Positions 33,447-40,951 of a stretch of 64,000 bases of DNA are shown piece after piece (the first letter of the stretch is position 1; every line of letters begins with the position of its first letter). The notes beneath the pieces were generated by a model. The model did no database searches and was not told where the DNA came from. It was given only the letters and a program-made list of their open reading frames with translations. The stretch is taken from contig NZ_CP018153.1 in NCBI RefSeq assembly GCF_001889005.1, forward strand, positions 452,001 through 516,000, read 5' to 3'. Source of the DNA: Christiangramia salexigens. GTDB taxonomy: Bacteria; Bacteroidota; Bacteroidia; Flavobacteriales; Flavobacteriaceae. The position numbers and the translations under genes were made by a program.

Positions 33447-34604
33447 ATGAAGATTCTTTATTACAGTACTTCTTATTATGCAAACCATGGGGGGAGTATT
33501 CAATCAATTGAATTTTTTCAGCATTTGAAAAAATATCCAGATATTGAGGTTTCACTATTCCCAGATTCTCAAAATGATGTTATAATAAAGCCTAAACCAG
33601 AAAGTAAATTCAAGAGTCTTTTAAAAAAGAGTGGCTTATTTCAGGTCTTCTCATTTTACCGTAGAAATGGCTTTTATGATCAAAATTTGGTTGAACGCTT
33701 AAAAAAGTTTCAACCAGATGTTCTTATTATGCAAATGGATTCAAACTTTCTGCAAATCCTGAATATCCGAAAAAGGTTCCCAAATTTAATAATATGTGCC
33801 CAAATCAATGGTTCTCCTTTTGATGAATTCTATGGTAATATAGCTTTCAAGAAATGGTTTGTTCGCAAACAACGGCATTCCTATGAAACCGCAAATCTTA
33901 ATTTCTTTATTTCGGAATTTTCCAGAACTCGAATAATGGGTGATAAACTGGATTTAGGGCGTGACAAAATTATTTACAATGGAACCGATATCAAAAAATT
34001 CTTTAGTATTAAAGATAAAACGCCATTGCGTCAAAAGTTAAATTACCCGCTGAATAAAACAGTAATTGGATATATTGGAACACTGGACTTTCATAAAAAG
34101 ATGATCAGGTTAGTAGAAGCTTTTAAGGTTGTGGCAGAAGCGCATCCTGAAAGTGAGTTAGTGATTATTGGAGACGGTCCTGCATATGGTAAAATTAAAT
34201 CATTCATTGAGAAGAATGGTCTCACCAGCAAAGTTCAACTTAAAGGTTGGGTACTCCATGATGAAGTCAATGAGCATCTGAATTGTTTTGATATAGCAGT
34301 ACATCATTATGCAAACCACTACATGAACCCGCTTAAAATATTTGAGTATCTGGCGGCTGGTTTACCAGTGATTGGTCCGGATATACCCTCAGTTAGAAAG
34401 CTTTTTAAAAATAATGATGATCTTGTTATATCAGCTAATGACAATAAGAACCTTGCTGAAGAACTTTTGATGTTGATAGAGAATGATGAGTTTAGGAATA
34501 GTCTAGGAAGTAATGAGGCTTTATTAGCAAAAATCACTCAGGAATTTACCTGGGAAGCTTATACAGAAAATATTCTGTCAGAAATAAAAATGAAATTGAA
34601 TTAA
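33447..34604 (+). CDS. GT4-family glycosyltransferase
   Basis: The product (385 aa) has a GT-B fold. The N-terminus is KILYYSTSYYANHGGSIQSI, with the usual glycine loop before the acceptor domain, and the donor domain opens IGYIGTLDFHKKMIRLVEAF. The C-terminal motif is HYANHYMNPLKIFEYLAAG, where only the second Glu of the usual E-x7-E pair is evident, as in several GT4 subgroups with N-P-x-K-x-x-E. It lies 8 bases after the GT29-like gene. Sugar specificity is unknown. Confidence 0.88.
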   Translation: MKILYYSTSYYANHGGSIQSIEFFQHLKKYPDIEVSLFPDSQNDVIIKPKPESKFKSLLKKSGLFQVFSFYRRNGFYDQNLVERLKKFQPDVLIMQMDSNFLQILNIRKRFPNLIICAQINGSPFDEFYGNIAFKKWFVRKQRHSYETANLNFFISEFSRTRIMGDKLDLGRDKIIYNGTDIKKFFSIKDKTPLRQKLNYPLNKTVIGYIGTLDFHKKMIRLVEAFKVVAEAHPESELVIIGDGPAYGKIKSFIEKNGLTSKVQLKGWVLHDEVNEHLNCFDIAVHHYANHYMNPLKIFEYLAAGLPVIGPDIPSVRKLFKNNDDLVISANDNKNLAEELLMLIENDEFRNSLGSNEALLAKITQEFTWEAYTENILSEIKMKLN

Positions 34605-34612
34605 TTCTATTA

Positions 34613-35776
34613 ATGGAGAAATTAATCAGAATCACGACAATTCCGCTATCACTTGAAAAGCTTCTCGAAGGCCAGCTCACCTTTATGAATGACCACTATG
34701 AAGTTGTTGCGGTATCAGCAGAAGAAAATAGACTTGAACAATATGGAAGGGATAATGGGGTAAAAACATTTTGGGTGGATATGACCAGGGCAATTACTCC
34801 ATTTAAAGACTTAAAAGCCCTATTTAAACTTACGAGATATCTCCGTACGGAAAAACCACTTATTATTCATTCTCATACGCCTAAGGCAGGAATTATCGGG
34901 ATGTTAGCGGGTAAGATTGCGGGAGTTCCTATTAGACTTCATACTGTTGCTGGCTTACCATTACTGGAAACTTCAGGTTCTAAAAGAAAAATTTTAGATT
35001 GGGTAGAGAAATTCACTTATAGCCTGGCAACCAGGGTTTATCCAAATTCATTTAAATTGAAAGATATAATTCTTGATCTTGAATATGCTGAAGAAGAAAA
35101 ATTGAAGGTATTGGGTAAAGGTAGTTCTAATGGGATAGATACCCGATATTTTGATCCAAATAAACACTCACCTGAAGAAAAACTTCAACTCAAAAAAAAA
35201 CTCGGTATACCTGAAAATGATTTTACTTTTATTTTTGTTGGTCGGCTTGTAAAAGAGAAAGGAATTAATGAATTAGTTCATGCCTTTGTGAAACTTCAAA
35301 AGATAAAATCTAATATATCATTACTTTTGGTCGGGCCATTCGAGCAAGAACTTGACCCTTTAAGTTCTGAAGTAGTTGATATGATTAAATCTCATCAAAA
35401 AATTTATACTACGGGTTACCAAAAGGACGTGAGGCCTTTTTTTTCAATTTCAGATGTGCTTACATTTCCTAGTTATCGCGAAGGTTTCCCCAATGTTGTA
35501 ATGCAGGCTAATGCGATGAATCTACCTGCTATTGTATCGGATATTAATGGATGTAATGAAATAATTGCAGAAGGCGAAAACGGAATGATTATTCCGGTAA
35601 AGGATGAAAAAGCTCTTGAAGAAACAATGACCTATTTTCTGAATAATCCTGAATTCAAAACCAAATTGACTCAGAACGCCAGAAAATTGATTCAATCAAA
35701 ATACGAAAGAACTCAATTTTGGCAAATACTGTTAAAAGAATACAAAGATTTAGAAGCCCTTCATAAACATGATTAA
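34613..35776 (+). CDS. GT4-family glycosyltransferase (PglA/WbpH-like)
   Basis: The product (387 aa) is a GT-B retaining enzyme. It starts KLIRITTIPLSLEKLLEGQL, and has IHSHTPKAGIIGMLAGKIAG and RLHTVAGLPLL in the acceptor domain, a combination I associate with the CapM/WbpH/PglA group that adds HexNAc to the first lipid-linked sugar. The donor domain shows FVGRLVKEKGINEL and SYREGFPNVVMQA, where Gln takes the place of the second Glu of E-x7-E. Its place next to the PglC-type initiating transferase fits addition of the second sugar onto the lipid-linked bacillosamine. This last step is inference from context. Confidence 0.88.
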   Translation: MEKLIRITTIPLSLEKLLEGQLTFMNDHYEVVAVSAEENRLEQYGRDNGVKTFWVDMTRAITPFKDLKALFKLTRYLRTEKPLIIHSHTPKAGIIGMLAGKIAGVPIRLHTVAGLPLLETSGSKRKILDWVEKFTYSLATRVYPNSFKLKDIILDLEYAEEEKLKVLGKGSSNGIDTRYFDPNKHSPEEKLQLKKKLGIPENDFTFIFVGRLVKEKGINELVHAFVKLQKIKSNISLLLVGPFEQELDPLSSEVVDMIKSHQKIYTTGYQKDVRPFFSISDVLTFPSYREGFPNVVMQANAMNLPAIVSDINGCNEIIAEGENGMIIPVKDEKALEETMTYFLNNPEFKTKLTQNARKLIQSKYERTQFWQILLKEYKDLEALHKHD

Positions 35777-35778
35777 AT

Positions 35779-35790
35779 TCGCGGCCGCGA
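35779..35790. repeat. GC-only-core 12-base palindrome in an AT-rich gap
   Basis: TCGCGGCCGCGA is a perfect palindrome in the 40-base gap between two capsule genes. Its core is a NotI site, which is very uncommon in DNA with this base composition. The gap has no other clear signal apart from a weak TAGTTTTC box just after it. Confidence 0.6.
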
Positions 35791-35816
35791 TAGTTTTCAG
35801 TTAAATTTATAGCTTA

Positions 35817-36422
35817 ATGTATATATCATTTATCAAACCAGCAGCGGATTTTACTGTTTCTCTGATTAGCTTAATAATTTTGAGTCCAGTGCTTATTATG
35901 GTGATAATATTGTTGGCTATTGCAAATAAGGGTAAACCATTTTTTTTTCAGGATAGGCCCGGCAAGTTCGGTAAGAATTTTAAAATTGTTAAATTTAAAA
36001 CGATGACCGATGAGAAAAATCGTAGTGGCGACTTGTTGCCGGACGCAGAGAGATTAACTGCTATAGGAAATTTAGTCAGGAAGACGTCTATAGATGAAAT
36101 TCCTCAATTGATAAATGTTTTAAAGGGAGATATGAGCATTGTTGGTCCCAGACCATTATTGCCTCAATATCTACAATTATATAATTCTCATCAAGCCAGG
36201 CGACATGATGTTAAACCAGGTATCACTGGTTGGGCTCAGGTAAACGGAAGGAATGCGATTAGCTGGACGCAGAAGTTTGATTATGATGTGTGGTATGTTG
36301 ATAATATTTCCTTCAGCCTTGATGTTAAGATATTATTTAAAACAGTAAAGAAGGTACTTATCTCTGAAGGTATAAATACTGATAATATGGCAACTACAGA
36401 ACCTTTTAACGGTAATAATTAA
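35817..36422 (+). CDS. pglC: Initiating phosphoglycosyl transferase, PglC-like
   Basis: The product (201 aa) is a small monotopic phosphoglycosyl transferase that moves a sugar 1-phosphate from UDP to undecaprenyl phosphate. A re-entrant hydrophobic helix occupies residues 12-38 with the kink Ser-Pro (LIILSPVLIMVIIL). FKTMTDE, the catalytic Asp-Glu pair in TSIDEIPQLINVLKGDMS, VGPRPLLPQYL and PGITGWAQVNGRN follow in the usual order. It lacks the N-terminal membrane domain of WcaJ/WbaP. The three genes after it should make UDP-di-N-acetylbacillosamine, so that sugar is the probable first residue. Confidence 0.92.
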   Translation: MYISFIKPAADFTVSLISLIILSPVLIMVIILLAIANKGKPFFFQDRPGKFGKNFKIVKFKTMTDEKNRSGDLLPDAERLTAIGNLVRKTSIDEIPQLINVLKGDMSIVGPRPLLPQYLQLYNSHQARRHDVKPGITGWAQVNGRNAISWTQKFDYDVWYVDNISFSLDVKILFKTVKKVLISEGINTDNMATTEPFNGNN

Positions 36423-37036
36423 TGATAGTCTACGGCGCAAGTGGTCATGCAAAAGTAATAATCGATCTTATTGATTCCATTGGAATAAGCTCTATCGATT
36501 ATGTAGTCGATGATAATCCAGATGTCACCAGTATTTTGGGTTATAAAGTGGAGCATAAGCTCAGTGGAGCGATGACTACTTTAGATTATATAATTGCCAT
36601 TGGAAATAACCGAATAAGACAAAGGCTTGCTGGTGAATTGGAGCAAAAACCATGTTTGCCATTGGTGCATCCTACTGCCGTTGTATCCACGCACTCAATA
36701 CTGGATGTAGGTACAGTTGTGATGGCAAGTAGTTCTGTTAATCCATCGGTAAAAATTGGTAAACATTGTATTCTGAATACCGGCTCGTTAGTAGAACATG
36801 ATGTTGAGTTAGAAGATTTTGTTCATATTTCACCTGGGGCTGTAGTTGCGGGTAATGTTAAAATTGGGACTGGGACACATGTTGGTGCAGGTGCTGTAAT
36901 AATACCTGGAGTAAATATTGGAAAATGGGTAACCGTGGGAGCAGGTGCAGTTATTATCAAAGATGTCCCGGATAATGCCGTGGTGGTTGGTAATCCTGGA
37001 CGAATTATAAAATATAATAGCAATAAAGATGACTAA
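36422..37036 (+). CDS. pglD: Sugar-nucleotide N-acetyltransferase, PglD/NeuD family
   Basis: The product (204 aa) has a short N-terminal Rossmann-like part (MIVYGASGHAKVIIDLI) that binds the nucleotide sugar and a C-terminal left-handed beta helix. SLVEHDVELEDFVHISPGAVVAGNV contains the catalytic histidine (EHD) of PglD. With the PglE- and PglF-type genes directly following, it should acetylate the 4-amino group of UDP-2-acetamido-4-amino-2,4,6-trideoxyglucose to give UDP-di-N-acetylbacillosamine. NeuD-type O-acetylation of a ulosonic acid is the main alternative given the cassette at 30 kb. It overlaps the next gene by 8 bases. Confidence 0.87.
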   Translation: MIVYGASGHAKVIIDLIDSIGISSIDYVVDDNPDVTSILGYKVEHKLSGAMTTLDYIIAIGNNRIRQRLAGELEQKPCLPLVHPTAVVSTHSILDVGTVVMASSSVNPSVKIGKHCILNTGSLVEHDVELEDFVHISPGAVVAGNVKIGTGTHVGAGAVIIPGVNIGKWVTVGAGAVIIKDVPDNAVVVGNPGRIIKYNSNKDD

Positions 37037-38183
37037 AGATAAGATTTGGCTTTCCTCACCACATATGGGTGGGACTGAGATAAAATATATAAATGATGCA
37101 TTTGATAACAACTGGATTGCTCCATTAGGTCCTAATGTTACAGGCTTCGAGGCGGATATAAAATCATATTTATTAGGGCAGGAAGATCCATCAATTGAAG
37201 TAGCTGCACTAAGCTCCGGAACAGCTGCACTACATCTAGCGTTAATATTATTGGGTGTGAAGCAAGGGGATGAGGTGATATGTCAGAGCATGACATTTGC
37301 TGCATCGGCAAATCCTATAGTTTATCAAGGTGCTACTCCAGTGTTTGTTGATAGTGAATCTGAAACTTTAAATATTTGTCCTGTTCAATTGGAAGAGGCA
37401 ATTAAAGAGAGAATTACTAAAGGGAAAAAGCCAAAAGCTATAATCGCAGTTCACTTATATGGGATGCCCTATAAGGTCGATGATATTCATAAGATATCAG
37501 AGAAATATGAAATTCCGGTAATTGAAGACAGCGCGGAGGCATTAGGGAGTCATTATAAAGGTAAGCAATGTGGGACATTCGGTGACTTAGCGATATTGTC
37601 TTTTAATGGGAATAAAATAATTACGACTTCTGGAGGAGGTGCGTTGGTTACAAGAAAACCAGGATTGAAAAAAGAAGCAATATTTCTTGCAACTCAGGCC
37701 AGAGATGAAGCTCCTCATTATCAACATAGCCAAATAGGTTATAACTATAGATTAAGTAATATAAGTGCCGGTATAGGTCGGGGGCAGATGGAGGTCTTGG
37801 ATAAAAGAGTGTCGGGAAGACGTGATATGTTTCAATTTTATGTAAATTTATTCCAAAATGTTAATGGAGTAGAAGTTCATAGTGAACCTAATGATGATTA
37901 TTTTAGTAATCACTGGCTCTCGATTATAAGTGTGGATGAAAACAAAACAGGCGGTATAAGCAGAGAGGATATTAGAAAGAGTTTGGAACTAGAGAATATC
38001 GAATGCAGGCCATTATGGAAACCTATGCATATGCAACCGGTATTTAAGGAGAGCCCTTATTACGGCACGGGAATTGCCGAGACATTCTTTAAAAATGGTT
38101 TATGTTTGCCCAGTGGTTCGAATCTTACAGATGATGATAGATTTAGAATTAAAAAGGCAATATTGAATTGTTTTAATAAATAG
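37029..38183 (+). CDS. pglE: UDP-4-amino-4,6-dideoxy-GlcNAc transaminase, PglE-like
   Basis: A PLP-dependent DegT/DnrJ/EryC1/StrS aminotransferase (384 aa). The Schiff-base lysine is K196 in SFNGNKIIT, and D167 in VIEDSAEALGSHYKG pairs with the cofactor nitrogen. The start KIWLSSPHMGGTEIKYINDAFD with NWIAPLGPNV is the recognisable N-terminus of PglE-type enzymes. It should aminate the C4 keto group made by the dehydratase encoded downstream. It is clearly different from the WecE-type transaminase at 9265, which acts in the dTDP pathway. Confidence 0.9.
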   Translation: MTKDKIWLSSPHMGGTEIKYINDAFDNNWIAPLGPNVTGFEADIKSYLLGQEDPSIEVAALSSGTAALHLALILLGVKQGDEVICQSMTFAASANPIVYQGATPVFVDSESETLNICPVQLEEAIKERITKGKKPKAIIAVHLYGMPYKVDDIHKISEKYEIPVIEDSAEALGSHYKGKQCGTFGDLAILSFNGNKIITTSGGGALVTRKPGLKKEAIFLATQARDEAPHYQHSQIGYNYRLSNISAGIGRGQMEVLDKRVSGRRDMFQFYVNLFQNVNGVEVHSEPNDDYFSNHWLSIISVDENKTGGISREDIRKSLELENIECRPLWKPMHMQPVFKESPYYGTGIAETFFKNGLCLPSGSNLTDDDRFRIKKAILNCFNK

Positions 38184-38194
38184 ATTCAAAAACT

Positions 38195-40162
38195 ATGGGG
38201 AAAATTAATAACGCCCTAAAAAATATTCTTACCGGTCCTGATAATGCTTTGGATATAAGGAATTTAAAATATCTTCCGCGTTGGGCTGTTCTACTAATAG
38301 ATATTGGGATAGTAACTATATCTACTATTCTCACAATTATAATTCTTTTAGACCTTTCGCCTTTTCAGTATTCGCTTTTAGGCACCTTTGATAAGGCTGT
38401 CTTAACAGTTTCTACCAATATTGTTTTCTTTTATGTTTTTAAAACTTATGCAGGTATCATTAGATATTCATCTAATATTGATGCTCTGAAATTATTACTT
38501 GCTACTATAAGTTCATTTATCACTTTACTTGTTATTAACTATGCAAGTCTTTTAATTCTAGATGAAAAAATATTTTTAGTTGGGGGGTTATTGATCAATC
38601 TGTGGATTTCTTTCTCGCTTTTATTTCTTTTTAGACTTGGAGTAAAGCAAGTTTATGAATATTTCAAAATAGCGCAGAAAAGTGAATCTTTAATAAATGC
38701 AATAATATTAGGAGTAGATGAAAACGCTATCTCTATAGCAGGGGCTCTGGAGATTGAGCACCCTAAAAGATTCAGAATAGTTGGGTTTTTAACTCAGGGA
38801 TCACATAAAAGCTTAAGGATTTTAGATAAACCTGTATTACAACATAACACCAAGATTCACAAAGAGGTTAAGTCACTAGGTGCAGATGCCATTATCTTTT
38901 CTGAAAATACTTTTACGCCGGAAGAGAAATTTAAATTGGTAGAAGAATGCTTAGAGCATGATATTGCCGTTTATAACGCACCCTTAGTTTCTTCATGGAA
39001 TGATAATAAGCCTATTGGAGAGAATATTAAAACTCTCCAAATTGAAGACCTATTGGAAAGAGAGCCCATTCAACTTGAGGTTCAAAATAAAATTGAGCAA
39101 TTAACCAATAGAACTATTCTGGTTACTGGTGCTGCAGGATCAATTGGTAGTGAAATAGTAAGGCAGGTAGCTGAATATAATCCAAAAAGGCTAATAATAT
39201 TAGATCAGGCGGAAACTCCGTTACATAATTTACAATTAGAAATTGAGTCAAAATTTCCTGATCTAAATTTCAAGGTTATAATTTGTGATGTAGGGAATAA
39301 AAAGCGTCTTGATTTAATGTTTGAAAATTACAATATAGACGTGGTATATCATGCTGCTGCTTACAAGCATGTTCCATTGATGGAGAGCAATCCTCATGAA
39401 GCTATTTTTGTAAACATTTTAGGGACTAAGAATCTTGCAGATCTTGCTGTAAAAAATAAAGTAGGCCATTTTGTAATGGTATCTACAGATAAGGCTGTTA
39501 ATCCAAGCAATGTCATGGGGGCGTCAAAAAGGGCTGCCGAAATGTATGTTCAGTCACTTTATCATGAGCAAATAAAATTAGGAATTAGTAATACTAAATT
39601 CATTACAACCAGATTCGGAAATGTATTAGGCTCTAATGGGTCTGTTGTACCATTGTTTAAAAAACAAATTGAGAGAGGTGGTCCTGTAACAATAACCCAC
39701 CCTGATATCATCAGGTATTTCATGACAATACCGGAGGCTTGTCAGTTGGTACTTGAAGCAGGAGCCATGGGGAAAGGTGGTGAAATTTTCGTTTTTGATA
39801 TGGGAGAGCCCGTAAAAATTATGGATTTAGCTATTAAAATGATTAAACTTGCCGGCTATCAACCTAACAAGCATATTAAAGTACGTATTACCGGGCTTAG
39901 GCCAGGAGAAAAGCTTTATGAGGAGTTATTAAATGATGAATGTAAAACGTTGCCAACACATCATAAGAAAATAATGATCGGTCAGGATGTTGTAAGAGAT
40001 TATGAAATGATCAATGACAAGATCGATAAAATAATTAAATCAGCAAACAAGCTCAAGAACGATAAGGTCGTAGCAAAATTAAAAGATTTGATTCCAGAGT
40101 TCAAAAGTAATAATTCACTTTACGAACGTTTGGACAGTGTAGCCGAATTGAAAAAAGAATAA
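38195..40162 (+). CDS. pglF: Membrane-bound UDP-GlcNAc 4,6-dehydratase, PglF/WbpM type
   Basis: The product (655 aa) has four or five N-terminal transmembrane helices (about residues 30-150), a Rossmann-like linker domain (160-290) and a C-terminal SDR dehydratase. The NAD motif is TGAAGSIGSE near 310. The active segment is STDKAVNPSNVMGASKRAAEM, where Met takes the Tyr place of the S-Y-K triad, as known in WbpM/PglF-type inverting or retaining dehydratases. It would start bacillosamine synthesis by making UDP-4-keto-6-deoxy-GlcNAc. The order pglC-pglD-pglE-pglF is compact, with gaps of at most 11 bases. Confidence 0.92.
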   Translation: MGKINNALKNILTGPDNALDIRNLKYLPRWAVLLIDIGIVTISTILTIIILLDLSPFQYSLLGTFDKAVLTVSTNIVFFYVFKTYAGIIRYSSNIDALKLLLATISSFITLLVINYASLLILDEKIFLVGGLLINLWISFSLLFLFRLGVKQVYEYFKIAQKSESLINAIILGVDENAISIAGALEIEHPKRFRIVGFLTQGSHKSLRILDKPVLQHNTKIHKEVKSLGADAIIFSENTFTPEEKFKLVEECLEHDIAVYNAPLVSSWNDNKPIGENIKTLQIEDLLEREPIQLEVQNKIEQLTNRTILVTGAAGSIGSEIVRQVAEYNPKRLIILDQAETPLHNLQLEIESKFPDLNFKVIICDVGNKKRLDLMFENYNIDVVYHAAAYKHVPLMESNPHEAIFVNILGTKNLADLAVKNKVGHFVMVSTDKAVNPSNVMGASKRAAEMYVQSLYHEQIKLGISNTKFITTRFGNVLGSNGSVVPLFKKQIERGGPVTITHPDIIRYFMTIPEACQLVLEAGAMGKGGEIFVFDMGEPVKIMDLAIKMIKLAGYQPNKHIKVRITGLRPGEKLYEELLNDECKTLPTHHKKIMIGQDVVRDYEMINDKIDKIIKSANKLKNDKVVAKLKDLIPEFKSNNSLYERLDSVAELKKE

Positions 40163-40942
40163 ATGAAATTTATGATTAGAATTCTAAGTTGCCTCTTACT
40201 TAGCCTTACTTTATTTAGTTGTGCAACAAGAGATGAAGTGGTTTATTTTCAAAAAGCTGAGGATATCCAAGGAATGGAAAATCTCCAATCCTATGAGCCA
40301 ATAATTGAAAAAAATGATGTTCTTAATATTCGAGTTTCGTCGAGGAATGAAGAGGTAGTAAAGCCCTTTAAAATGAATTTAGACAGTCAACAATCAGGGG
40401 GAGGAGGAAATCAAAATCCATCTTTAATGGGTTATTTGGTGGATCCAAAAGGGAATATTCAATTTCCGGTTTTAGGCCAAATTCATGTTGCAGGCAAAAA
40501 AAGAACAGAGTTAGAACAGGATTTACAATCTCAAATTCGAACGATGGTAACTGATGCGGTGGTAAGTATTAGAATAACCAATTTTAAAGTTACGGTATTA
40601 GGTGAGGTAGGTAATCCTGGAAGAGTAGATGTAGAGGATGGTAGAATAACCTTACCTGAATTGTTTGCTTCAGTAGGAGATATAAATTATCAAGGGAAAA
40701 GGGAGAATATTTTGGTGATACGTGAAACTAATGGGGTAAAAACCATGGGGAGGGTGGATATTACCGATTCAAATGTTTTTAAAAACCCTTTCTATTATTT
40801 AAAACAAAATGATATTGTTTATGTTGAACCTACCTATAAACAGATGAAATCCGCTGGATTCTTTAGTAGTTATGCCGGAATTTTTTCTCTTATCGGTTCT
40901 GTTTCCGGGGTAATTCTCCTACTTACAAGCATTTCAAAATAA
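40163..40942 (+). CDS. Polysaccharide export lipoprotein, Wza-like
   Basis: The product (259 aa) has a lipoprotein signal peptide with lipobox LFSC and lipidated C20. A polysaccharide-export domain follows (YEPIIEKNDVLNIRVSSR, then GYLVDPKGNIQFPVLGQIHVAG), then an SLBB domain from about 140 (FKVTVLGEVGNPGRVDVEDG) and a C-terminal hydrophobic helix (FSLIGSVSGVILLLTSIS). Bacteroidota Wza-like proteins are shorter than E. coli Wza and form the periplasmic and outer-membrane channel with a Wzc-type partner, which is the next gene. The start directly follows the stop of the dehydratase gene. Confidence 0.92.
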   Translation: MKFMIRILSCLLLSLTLFSCATRDEVVYFQKAEDIQGMENLQSYEPIIEKNDVLNIRVSSRNEEVVKPFKMNLDSQQSGGGGNQNPSLMGYLVDPKGNIQFPVLGQIHVAGKKRTELEQDLQSQIRTMVTDAVVSIRITNFKVTVLGEVGNPGRVDVEDGRITLPELFASVGDINYQGKRENILVIRETNGVKTMGRVDITDSNVFKNPFYYLKQNDIVYVEPTYKQMKSAGFFSSYAGIFSLIGSVSGVILLLTSISK

Positions 40943-40951
40943 TTTCGATTA

